DNA from: Daphnia carinata
Taxonomy: Eukaryota > Arthropoda > Branchiopoda > Diplostraca > Daphniidae
DNA: 64,000 nt
Assembly (NCBI RefSeq): GCF_022539665.2
Contig: NC_081332.1
Location: 6,042,303 to 6,106,302, forward strand
Direction: 5' to 3'
How positions within the stretch are numbered: the first letter of the stretch is position 1; the number at the start of each line of letters is the position of its first letter. The position numbers were made by a program, and so were the translations under genes. Of this stretch, positions 34,622 through 44,849 are shown in pieces. The notes under the pieces are model-generated. The model saw nothing but the letters and a program-made list of their open reading frames with translations, was not told the origin of the DNA and searched no databases.

Positions 34622-36020
34622 TTTAGTTCCCTAAGATTGAAACACTCGAAGATGGGCTGATATTAACTAACAGCGACAGAGACATTTTGCTAAACTATCG
34701 CTAAGTAATGCAACAAGAAAATGATTGAGCGGTCATTGAAAAAACTCTAAAGCGAATGAGCTTATCACAGCGTCCATGGAGATAGCGCGGAAATAAAACG
34801 GATTTTAAATATCTGGTCTTATCACAAGTGTGACGAAATAATTGTGGTGATGCAAGTAGTTTGAAATGTAGCTCGCAAAGCAAAATAACAATTCAAAATG
34901 TTTAATTGCATACAACTAGGGCATAAAAGAAAATGTAATGAACCGAGTTTTTCGCTTGTGTTTCCAACTATCGAAACGGCAAGCCAATCTATATTTTCTG
35001 TTCTTACGTTTCGCTGAAAGCTTCATGTTTTCTTAAATGACCGACGATAAAATGATTTTGAAAAAACAAGAAATTGAAGTTAGGAATCAAATGGAACAAA
35101 TATCCATTGTATCTTTGCCCACTTTGCCGGCTTTCGATTGTGTCCCTCTTGGTATCGAAATGGAACGCCGGATGGATCGGATAATGGATCGTAGGAAGAT
35201 ACTGGGGAAAGGTGCCACGAGCAGATCAACTTTAGGTTTCTTTTGAAATTAAAAAGAGCAATCACGAGGACAGCAGGGATGCGCTAATAATATTTTGCGA
35301 CAGTACTAATTTCTAAACAGCAGGCAAAGAATAAGGCTATTTATAGTCTATTAAATGTCACTACGTAACCCTCATAGTAAAAAGATAATGGAAAACATAA
35401 TTTTAGTGCTATACAATGGATATTTCACATTTGTTCTAATATGCTGCCAGTTAACCCAACCCGTTGTTATTTAACGTGCATTGTAGTTCACAAATAGGCT
35501 ACTGTATTGCGAATTTCTATTTAATGCTTGATGCTTAGCGCTCTTGATGCATAGCATTTAACTTGAAACCGTTGTTAAGAAATTGAAACCTATTTTCAGG
35601 TGAGAAATGGGCTGTGAGTTAATCACGGGTCAAATTAAGTTTACAGATAAAAGTACTGCTGTTATGATAACGCCCAGTCGACTCACGTCACGAAAATAGA
35701 GCCGAAATTCCCAAATTAGCTGCTTTGGTGATTGCATCATCAACCGAATTGCGTATAGGTATGGCGGTCGTAATTTTGAAACATAATTTTGGTTTTCTTT
35801 AATTTGATGAATTGGGGAAAAAGACCATCACGTCTATTTGCTTCTTACTTTGCGTTCCATTTTGCCTATTTAATAAATTTCATTTCCAACAAGGTCGCTA
35901 TATCTGTCTTTATTGTTTCTCCTAGAATGTTGATGTTAAACAATAGTGTCACTACATATTTGGATAAAATTTACTTTTCAATGACAAGAATAGTTAAACT
36001 TGAATTTCAAGCGGATTCCT
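34622..36020. other. Spacer between copies 3 and 4, with receptor-tail relic
   Basis: It holds the 5' flank of copy 3 (34690-35010), a relic of the receptor tail (35037-35246) and the 3' flank of copy 4 (35490-36020), which is nearly identical to 31449-31987. Confidence 0.6.
35037..35246 (+). pseudogene. Degenerate receptor-tail relic
   Basis: DNA similarity to the exon 4 tail of the receptor-like gene (GGAATCAAA..GGAA, then ATCGAAATGGAAC..CCGGATGGATCGGATAATG) with a one-base insertion that shifts the frame. No upstream exons. Confidence 0.65.
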
Positions 36021-38774
36021 CTACCGAGCGCTATTGTTAACGAAGAAATTGTTTCGTTCTGCGAGTCGGCGATTGCTGGATTCACTGTCGTTATCTTTTG
36101 CATCGTCATCAGTAAAGACTATCTGGTTGCTGCGCCTGAACACGATGTATTTCCTGAGGTAGGTTTCGCACGAAATCGTTTGCCTATATTCTTTGTTCTG
36201 TATCTTGTTGTTCATGGTGGACTGAACACCGTTCTCTCCTCTCAAAATCCCCTCCAGGTCCCGAATGTTCTTGTCATCCGGCAACAAGCCATCACACGCA
36301 CTGATTAAATACTCTTCTTCCATTTTCTGACACAAGGCTTGAATGAAATAGGTTCCTTGTATCGCGTCAGAAAGACGACGCGATAATATATTTAGAAATA
36401 ATTTAGAAACGTTTGATTCGATTATTTCGTGAGAATCATCTATAGAACACTTACCTGTACAGGCATTCCTTAAGGAAACGAATCCCGGAATAGTTGATTT
36501 AATGGTCATAAAATCCATGATAGGTGGATTCCGATTGAGCTTGTGTTCTTTGACGTTGAAGGATTTAAAGCAATTGGACATGTATTTGATAGCAGCGGAT
36601 GCAGGACTCAGCTGCACGGTCGATTCTTTGTTTCCTTCGGCGCTGTCTATAAGTAAAAATTAAAAAAATATATATTGTTATCCTAAATACATCACCAGAT
36701 TTGAATACTAGCTACGATAAATTGCATTTCCGTCCTTAACTGTACTACAGTGAGTAGACTATGTAAAATACCTGATCCTGGGAAGGTTAGTGGTACGACC
36801 TGTGTTTGACTCTGTTCCAGATCTCCTTGGCAAGCTTGTACGATGAAAATTTTCGGTTTGCCGTACAGGCTAGGACAAAAGTTATAAGAAAACTTGTACT
36901 TGAGCTTGTTAGTGTTGACATAATGCCCGTCAAAGCCGGCAATAGCGTTCTCTATGCCGTGGGACAAGAGGCAAACAACTAGGCAGCCATATTGCGAGAA
37001 ATTTCTAGCTGCCAGTTTTGTCATCTCGCCTTTGATATCGTACGACATTAAATCGTGATGAACGTCAACATCAAAACCCAATTTCAAGAAAATGCGTTTT
37101 AAGCTTTTCCAATCATGCTCGCTTCCAGCCCGATGTGGAAGCTATGGTAAAAAAAAAATTTGATGTTTTAAAATTCGTCGTCCAAGGTGAAAATGAATTA
37201 TTAAGGACCAATGTTTTACCGTGGAGAAATATTCCTGGTTAAAAATAACGCAAAGGCCTGGCTTATTAGAATCGTATATCGGATAGTGTTCCTTGATTGG
37301 TGGCCGGAAATATTCATGATCGAGTACTTGCGATAGGCTTGGCCGCTGTTTTTCATCGAACTGGATCATTTGCTTGATCAAAGCTATCGCAGTTTCATTC
37401 GGTAGTCCTGATGGCTGCCATTTTTCTTTGTACACAAAGTATTTCGAATTGGGAATGTTCATGAGGCGTGCGCCTTCACTATTACCAAACGGATGAGATG
37501 GCGTGGCATCCACATCGTCTGTTCCAGCCAAGATGTAGTAATAGAAACAACCGAGAATAAACACATCCAAGGACTGATGAAGTGGCTGATTCTTGCGTCG
37601 GCTCTCCGGGGATTCCCACCCTTCCGATGCCACAGTTCCAGACAAGTCCTTATCAGGATCAAGCATTCTGCTCAACCGGAAATCTGTTATTTTGATTGCG
37701 TAACGAACCGAGCCACTGCCCGACTGTACTTCCTTCACAAGGAAACTGCTCGGCTTTACGTTACGATGGACAAAATGATTTTGATGAAGGTAGGCAAGTC
37801 CTCTGGTTGCCTGGAACAAGATTCCTTTGGCCGTTAGCGATGATAAAATGGCTGTTTTCAACGGAACATTTACGGATTTTTGTTCAAAGATATCAGCAAT
37901 AGAGCACAAGCACAGCTCGGTCGCAATATACCTATGTAACAAATTGGGGTTTACCATCAGCAATAGAAATAAATGAAACTTATTTGCCTTACACGAAATC
38001 GTTTCTTTCATCCGTTTCATAGCTGAAATAGCGAATAAAGTTTTCGTGACTATCCAATTCGCGTAGAATGCGAAATTCACGTTCTATTTCAGTGATCAAA
38101 TCGGCCGTCATTTCTGTTCTTTCGATGGCTACTGGAATGTCGTACTCGTGAAAACCTTGGAAAATTCGACGTCGATTGGACGATGCTTGTCTTGGAGAGT
38201 TCAAAAATATTTTGGGCTCGCACTTCCGGCATCCTTTATCGTTCGTCAACCACTTGCAGTCGTAGCTCAGTTTGCCACCATTTCGTACCCAAGCTCTACC
38301 TGTAAACTCCGTCATTACAAAAGTAGTATGTATTATTAGCAATATAATGTCGTATAGTGTGTTAGTTAATTGGGCTGGTCTACGTATAAACGTACCACTT
38401 TTGGAAACAATTTCATTGGGAAGAATTTTGAGCTCTGTCACACCCAGCGATGGATCTTGCTGAATCGCCTGCCAAATTTGGCTAAACGTTTAAGTTCACG
38501 CCAAGTGCGTACAACATCAAAATACAGAATCGCGTATTTAAAAAACTTAAGAGCTTCTTAATGTATACCTGTAAACATCGTCGTGGTTGTTAAGAGAAAT
38601 ACGGATTTCACGAGAAGTTAACTCATTTTGTTCTGGTAATCCGCCCTCGGCCAGTCCAGCGCTGGATGAACCATCCTCACTATTTTCTTCACGGTGACGG
38701 GCACCTAGTTCCAGATGCCCTAAAATTGGAACACTTGAAGATGGGCTAATATTCACTAACAGCGACAGTGACAT
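36021..38774 (-). CDS. Pseudokinase-caspase fusion protein, copy 4 (intact, longest)
   Basis: Seven exons join in phase with GT/AG borders: 38569-38774, 38384-38481, 37993-38299, 37220-37931, 36772-37141, 36455-36646 and 36021-36355, giving 739 residues. Exons 1-2 (about 1-100) encode an acidic, low-complexity region with no recognised death fold. The kinase-like domain (about 135-430) aligns collinearly with IRE1: VAIERTE, HENFIRYFSYE, YIATELCLCS, QATRGLAYLHQ, VHRNVKPSS, ITDFRLSRM, DEKQRPSLSQVLDHEYF. Catalytic Lys, HRD Asp and DFG Gly are lost and no glycine loop is visible. In IRE1 the KEN nuclease follows here; instead exon 4 runs into GLCVIFNQEYF, the first caspase strand. Exon 5 has LPHRAGSEHDW, CLLSHGIEN and QACQGD (catalytic His and Cys). 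Exons 6-7 hold GFVSLRNACTG, YFIQALCQKM and CETYLRKYIVF. S1-pocket Arg, Gln and Arg are kept. Function unknown; I infer a dimerisation-controlled protease. Confidence 0.88.
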
Positions 38775-39503
38775 TTTGCCCAGCTATCACTAAGTACTGC
38801 AACAAGAAAATAGTTCTAATGGAGATTTAAGAAACTGATTACAAATCTGAGCTTATCATCGGAACGCTGGCGTCCATGGAGATGGGGAAGCGCGCGATAA
38901 AAAGCCTTAAATTATCTTATTACAAATGTGAAGAAATGATGTGGTAATACAAGTAGCCCGAAATATAGCTCGCAAAGCTAAGTAATAATTCAAAATGTTT
39001 AGTTGCATACAAACGAGGACATAAAAGAAAATGTAATGAAGTTTTCGCTTAGGTTGCCATAGTAAAAAAAAGTGGGTCTGGTAAAAAGGGCGACGCAAAA
39101 TTTCTACACTGCCAAACAGCTGTAGGTTTTCCATTCTTGTTCTATTTACTGGAAAAATATAAGTATAAAATCCCAGGCCATAGTTGCGAGGCCCCTCTCG
39201 CCAACACATACAATGTAAGTTGCACGTAACAAATTTCAGTAAATAAGATGACTACAGTTTTACCAAAGTTATCCGACATTACATTTTGGGTTGGGTCGCT
39301 TATCATTCTATTGCGTCGCAATGTAGGATGAGTTCGTCTGATTGCATTCTCTACATACAATTTTCCACAGTGTGGCTTTCTTCTCTCTCATCTTCGCACT
39401 GACGGCGCAAAAAGTGTACTAATTTTTTAGTCTGCAGATTTCTGAGTTTCTTAACCCAAAGACACTAGTGTTTACTTTAAAGAATATCTTTATTAAAATT
39501 CAG
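38775..39503. promoter_or_regulatory. Shared 5' region between divergent pseudokinase-caspase and receptor-like genes
   Basis: 730 bp separate the two start codons, which point away from each other. The first 250 bp are shared with the 5' flanks of copies 2 and 3. No specific sites are assigned; the label reflects the head-to-head arrangement. Confidence 0.45.
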
Positions 39504-40354
39504 ATGAGGATTCCAAGCATCAAAATGATTCCAACTTCAACAATCTTGTGGGTTTGCCTTGTCGGGCTGCATTTTCACCTTGTCAGCGCTTTGCAAGAGG
39601 TAAATGTGTTGGAACTTCATTCTACATTTTAATTGGGCATTTTTTTGTGCCATAAAAATTTTAGATTTTTTTCTTGCATAAGTCTAGATTCAAGCTGAAT
39701 TCGAAATCGCCCTTAAATTCTTCTTGAATCTATTCTTAAGCTGATGTTCGTGAAATTCGTTTCGTCATGGGTCAAAAAAGACTGCGACGAAAAGAATTAG
39801 AAAAAAAGTGATTTATATTCTTGTTTTACAAAAAAAAATCATGTAACTTTTAATACTAATAGTTGTAATTATTTACTTATTGGTTGCGTTTCAAAAGTGT
39901 CAAATAGATTCCGATTGTTCTTCGCCTGATGTCTACTGCTTGGATGGCTACTGTGACGGACATTGCATCCCTTGCGAAAACTTTCTACGACAACCCCCTT
40001 ATTTAGGTGGATGTGCTAAAAATAAGGAGGACTGCGGCTCGTGTGTCCCAGGGTAAGCGTTCGACTTGCATCTCCCAATAACACCAGAAGATAACCAACT
40101 GACATCCAACAAATATTTCATTTATTTCCAGAGCTGCCCCAGAGGAGCATGTAGGATTCCAACACTCCTTTCGATGTGAAATGATACATGAGTCTGCTCC
40201 CATTGATTCTGGTATGATACCGCAATGGTTTGCTTGGACGGCTACCGGCTTGGCATCCGTCCTTTTTATATGGGTCGTCTTTAGGTGCATTCGTCGTATC
40301 CGTCGCATTCGTCGCACGAAAAAATCTAATTCAGAACAACAATTGTTACCTTAG
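39504..40354 (+). CDS. Cysteine-rich single-pass receptor-like protein, short tail
   Basis: Paralogue of the gene at 9243-11080. Three exons join in phase: 39504-39599, 39898-40052 and 40132-40354, giving 157 residues. Exon 1 is a signal peptide (MRIPSIKMIPTSTILWVC). Exon 2 carries the cysteine module with the same spacing (CQIDSDCSSPDVYC, DGHCIPCENF, CAKNKEDCGSCVPG), and exon 3 a final cysteine (HSFRCEM), a membrane helix (FAWTATGLASVLFIWVVF) and a basic tail of repeated CIRRIRRIRR. Exon lengths 1 and 2 and phases match the paralogue, supporting both models. The long acidic tail of the paralogue is absent here: a TAG stops translation, while a degenerate version of the tail persists downstream. 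It lies head to head with the intact fusion gene. Family unassigned; TNF-receptor-like is only a guess. Confidence 0.75.
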
Positions 40355-40380
40355 CCATATACGACCATGCAGATATTATC

Positions 40381-40690
40381 ATCACCATTGACTAATAAAT
40401 TACCCTGTGCCGAAATGAAACGGAGGAACTAACGGAAAGAATAGAAGTGATTATCTTCGCCACCAGTCCCGTGTACTAGACAAAGGGCTCAGTGTCAAAA
40501 ACGAACTGCCACTCCTACCACCTACTTTGGCAGCTTCCGTTGATGTTCCTTGTACAGTGAACATGTATCGACAAGACAAGGAAAATGAATCGGAGGATTT
40601 CACCGAAGGAAGGCACAGTGAAAAAAACTAAAATTCGAGACCAACCAAATAAAAGCACTGTGGCTTCGTCCGAGAGTAAAGAATAAATAA
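40381..40690 (+). pseudogene. Degenerate tail exon downstream of the short receptor-like gene
   Basis: One frame reads LPLLPPTLAASVDVP, then DKENESEDFTEG, matching the order of the long receptor tail (ATLPISNAVPVAIE, DGSDNESGEDTKE). Stops lie between it and the preceding exon. It may be a lost exon or an unused alternative 3' exon. Confidence 0.45.
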
Positions 40691-40806
40691 ACGTGCAACT
40701 ATGTAAATTTTTTCTCAAATTTTGTATTCAATTCAAACAGTTATTCCGTTGTTTGCCATAATTTCAAGCAGTAAACGTAGTTGAAGAAGACGACCTTCCT
40801 TTTTTT

Positions 40807-42252
40807 CTATCTCTTACAGATAAAAGGTAGCATCCAGTCGTCAGCTGACAGGATGTCTCTGTCAAGTATTTGCCAGCAACTGCGACCGATACGGTGGCCA
40901 GTAAAATCCAGAATGACGTGAGCCCAGCGCCTGTCGCAGGGATTAAGATTAGACGCTCCGAATGTTTGAGCTTTCAATAAGGATAAAGCCTGGTCGATCA
41001 CCAAGTGGACATCTTTCGATTCTGGACAGAAATTCCAGTAGGATGAGGCTTCCATTGGTTTCGGATGATCAACCCAGCGCAGTTCATACGGTAAATGGGA
41101 TTCCAAATCAAAATAACCACCTGTCCACATGTATCGCGAATATTCTTCGGTGTACCCAAATATGTCTTTCTGATGGGATTTCACGTAAGCGTCGACGATT
41201 CGTTCTTCATGCCCTGCTTCGATCGAAAGTAAACGCGATCCTTGGCCGATCTGACGGCAAATTTCTACGCTTTTTGCGTAACTGACGGGCTCCCTGAAGA
41301 ACTCGTAACTATACTGGGTTGACACTTTCTCTGCGGTGAGTAATGGCCGAAGGGGACGCTTGTTCTTTGAAAACACAAAATTGGGAAACGGAGCTGGTCT
41401 CTTTATAACTGCTGTCACAATCGGTGAAGATAAAACTGCAGTGTTAACTATTTCATCAGCACTGAACGGGAGGACTGTTGTCTGCTGAATTAAGTCGTTT
41501 GAAACATCATCGTACCTCTCAAGAGTCGAACTTATTTCTGGTGTTACTTCCGCTTCAACCTCGAAACTAGGTAACGTAACTGTTGTAGCAAGAGTTCCAA
41601 CAGTTGTTTGTTCCGTTTGAAATGTGACTCTTGGAGTGTCGTGTAACAAAACAACTTCATCAATAATCGGATTGGCAACAGCAGATTCATTAGCTGAAAC
41701 AACGACGTCGTTTCTCGTAGTTTCGTTGAGTTGTGGCTCCATCGTAGTGGCCACTGCAGTTTTACTGTCCATAGGGAGAGGAGCAACATCTTCGTGATTT
41801 GGAACCGTGTACGCAGATCGGTCTTCAGATGAAAGAGCACGTAGGACATCAAAGATAACCTTCGTGAATAATCGATAACGTTCTATTTCGGTCAGTCTGT
41901 CATTAGGAATTCTGATCCTCACAGGTGCGAATTCTTCATCGTCGATGCTGGTATCGTCAGGTGTCAACTGATGTTCGTTCCCTAACCTGGTAACAAATCT
42001 AGTATCGAATGAGTTAGTTGATGTGCTCTTTATCAGCTCAGGAGGGATAGTGTTTCCGGTATGTTCATCGTTAAGTTGTGTGGTCTTGTCAAATATATGG
42101 CTGGTTTCATTATCGCCAAGCAATATGGGCACAGCCACCCTGAACGTGAGAGAGAGCATAACGACAAATACGAGTGTCCCAATGATCCAGGCAAAAACAG
42201 GAAGGCACGATCTTTCGTTAGTATCTCCCATTTTTCCTTTCTTTTGTTTCAA
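40807..42252 (-). CDS. Type II membrane protein with C-terminal C-type-lectin-like domain
   Basis: Single open frame of 481 codons. A short cytoplasmic N-terminus is followed by one helix at about residues 17-45 (VFAWIIGTLVFVVMLSLTF). A long Thr/Ser/Glu-rich, probably glycosylated stalk extends to about residue 310. A C-terminal domain of about 160 residues then shows C-type-lectin features: FFREPVSYAKSVEICRQIG, GSRLLSIEA, YMWTGGYFD, YWNFCPE, LNPCDRRWAHV and a final DDWMLPFICKR. The Ca-binding EPN/QPD and WND signatures are not evident, so glycan binding is unsure. A second in-frame ATG at 42229-42231 could be used. No introns are seen, unlike the neighbours. It is transcribed toward the short receptor-like gene. 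Confidence 0.8.
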   Translation of the reverse strand: MKQKKGKMGDTNERSCLPVFAWIIGTLVFVVMLSLTFRVAVPILLGDNETSHIFDKTTQLNDEHTGNTIPPELIKSTSTNSFDTRFVTRLGNEHQLTPDDTSIDDEEFAPVRIRIPNDRLTEIERYRLFTKVIFDVLRALSSEDRSAYTVPNHEDVAPLPMDSKTAVATTMEPQLNETTRNDVVVSANESAVANPIIDEVVLLHDTPRVTFQTEQTTVGTLATTVTLPSFEVEAEVTPEISSTLERYDDVSNDLIQQTTVLPFSADEIVNTAVLSSPIVTAVIKRPAPFPNFVFSKNKRPLRPLLTAEKVSTQYSYEFFREPVSYAKSVEICRQIGQGSRLLSIEAGHEERIVDAYVKSHQKDIFGYTEEYSRYMWTGGYFDLESHLPYELRWVDHPKPMEASSYWNFCPESKDVHLVIDQALSLLKAQTFGASNLNPCDRRWAHVILDFTGHRIGRSCWQILDRDILSADDWMLPFICKR

Positions 42253-42761
42253 AATAGAAATGTCAGCACATTAGGTATTGCTGGCAATGTTGTCTTCGTA
42301 CCTTACACTTTGTCTGTTGAGATGGCGATCGTGTTTAATGTACTATTCAATCAAATTTGATATTTGCCATTATAACACCAGTATTCATTTCGTTTTCAGT
42401 TTTTGGCATTAAATATAAAAAACATTGTTCTGCAAGTGTTAAATAAACAATATTATTTTTTGTTGCTTCTTTTTCCAAATGTAGTAAACAGTACTGTTTA
42501 TGACTCGGCTAGGATCGCCGGAAAACGATTCGGTGGTAAAACAAGCTGGAAAAGAAATTTCAACGTGTTTCCCTCATGGAAGAGCCATGCTGTTTTCTCA
42601 GACGCAAAACTAACAAATGGCAACGCTGCTTTGTTTAGGTTCGGATTCTTTCAAAGAAACTATTTCTACCGCCCACCTCGTAATATAATATATGTTCACG
42701 TTAACAGCAAATTAAATTTTTAAGTTCTATCCAATCGCATTTTTACTAACACTGAAACTAA
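42253..42761. other. Divergent intergenic region
   Basis: About 0.5 kb between the lectin-like gene and CLN3, pointing apart. AT-rich, probably with both promoters; no specific element identified. Confidence 0.5.
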
Positions 42762-44647
42762 ATGAGTTATTCACATGCCGACGAAATCGACCACACAGTG
42801 CCGTACGAAGGTTTTTATCATTCCTTATACCATTATCTTTTGCATACGTAAATGCGTAACAATAACCTGTGTGCTACGCATTAGATGAAACAGAAGTAAC
42901 GACTCAAAAAGAAAAACCCCGTAATCTGATTGCCTACTGGCTTTTGGGCCTTTGCAACAATTATGCATATGTCATTATGCTGAGTGCTGCCCATGATATT
43001 CTCAGTGAAGATTTTCAAGGAAATGTAAGTTATTAAAACTCATTTCGTTTAACAGAAAGTTATATGGTTTCTGGATCAAAACAGAGCACAAATCCTACAC
43101 CAAGTCCAATAGTTAATAATAATTCAAGGGACTGCAACCCAGTTTCAACTGGTGCCATTTTACTTGCAGATGTCCTACCAAGTCTAGCTATGAAGCTTAC
43201 GATGCCTTTTCTCCTAACTCATGTCAGGTATGACAAATGCCACATATAATATAGAGCAAAAAATAACAATATTGCTGCTTTAAGGTTGAGAGTTCTAATT
43301 GTGATAGCATTGAGCAGTGCAAGTTTTCTGTTGGTTTCATTCAGCACTGCTCAGTGGCAAGCATTTTTGGGTGTTGTGTTTGCCGCAATTAGTGGTGGAC
43401 TTGGGGAGGTTACCTTTCTCCAATATTCATCAAAATATGACAAGTAAAAGTTGAATGCTTATTACATTTGCCACTTTTTTAGTACCTGAATTCTACAGGA
43501 ACGTAGTCTCCACCTGGTCATCCGGTACTGGCGGGTCAGGACTTTTTGGGGCATTATCATTTGCTGCTTTAACTACCGCCGGCCTTAGTGCACGAAAGAC
43601 AGTTCTATTGATGTTAGTAGTACCGGCATTAATGGCAATCACGTTTTTCTTCATACTTGACCATGCAAAACGGCGCATAAAATCACGTGACAATAGGTTT
43701 GTGCTAGAGTAATCAGGTAAAAAAAAATCTCTGGTAAAAGTTGGTTTGGTTCTTTTTATTTATCTCTAGTGATTCCGAACCTTTGATAGAAGAGAGTCAA
43801 TCTGGTGTTAAGGAGCACACTCCGCCAATCAGTATGCGATCCAAATGTCGAATGCTTCCGCGAATGGCTCGCTTTATTATTCCTTTGGGATTGGTTTATC
43901 TGTTTGAATATTTTATCAACCAAGGAGTGGTACCTGGAAATGCCCTTATCTTAAAAAAATTTAAATTAACATAAAATAATAACTATTATTTTTCTATTTG
44001 GATCTAGTTTGAGTTGATATATTTCAAAGGCATATGGCTGGATCACCATAGCCAATATAGATGGCTACAAGTGGATTATCAGCTTGGAGTTTTTCTGTCC
44101 CGTTCCTCCGTCAATTTGTTTCGGGTAAACGCCATTTGGCTTTTAGCTGTTTTACAGGTACAAGTATTAAGACTGTTCCTCACAACAGCAACTAAATCGA
44201 AATTTGTAATCTGCAGTTTGTAAATGTGATTCTCCTGACCACCGAAGCAATTTTCTTGTACATTCCTTCCATATGGGTCGTCTTTACAATTGTTTTTTGG
44301 TATGTCGCGATTATAGCCCATTCTAAAAAAAAAAAGTCGTTTTAAAGCAGTCATTATCGTTTTTACAGGGAAGGACTCTTGGCCGGCGCCGCCTATGTAA
44401 ATACATTTTATCGGGTAGCCCATGAGGTACAATTTTGAGCAATTTTGCACATCTTATTTTAAAAAGCTCAGCAAATATTATCACTCATGAAAACACATTT
44501 CAGACCATTCCTCAAGAAAAGGCATTTGCGATGGGAATCACCTCGCTCGCTGGCAGCGTCGGAGTCTCAACCGCTGGAGCCTTGGCTGTTCCCTTCCATC
44601 AATATCTGTGCTCGCTTCCGCTAATCAATCGCATTAGTAAATGGTGA
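42762..44647 (+). CDS. CLN3: Battenin (CLN3), lysosomal membrane protein
   Basis: Orthologue of CLN3, the multi-pass lysosomal/endosomal membrane protein lost in juvenile Batten disease. Exons: 42762-42810, 42885 to 43006 or 43024, 43056-43227, 43285-43443, 43499-43696, 43770-43929, 44008-44157, 44217-44299, 44369-44426 and 44504-44647. Motifs match human CLN3 in order: [121 protein letters not shown]. About 410 residues. The end of exon 2 is unsure: the strong GTAAGT donor at 43025 leaves the next exon out of frame, whereas a weaker GTGAAG about 18 bases earlier keeps frame. The CLN3 stop lies 200 bp from the end of KMO on the other strand. Confidence 0.93.
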
Positions 44648-44849
44648 ACAAAGCTTTGCTTTTTATGATGTATTGTTCAGCTCTTTTGATGCACGTGATA
44701 AAAGGCAAATTAATTTGAATTTCATTTATTTTCAAAATGCAGAGCTTTTGTCGTACCGCAATAAAGTCTTTCACCCAGTAATCAAAATGCGTGGCAAAAA
44801 TATACCAGTTCAACGGGAGCTACTGAAGACTAGTTATTGGGCGAAGCAA

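Noticed and set aside
36021-38774. The caspase and kinase parts as two neighbouring genes.
   Set aside because: The first caspase strand is encoded in the same exon as the kinase C-lobe end, the phases fit throughout, and two intact copies agree.
40003-40317. 104-codon minus-strand frame over the short receptor-like gene.
   Set aside because: Shadow of the plus-strand exons, which match the paralogue in exon length and phase.
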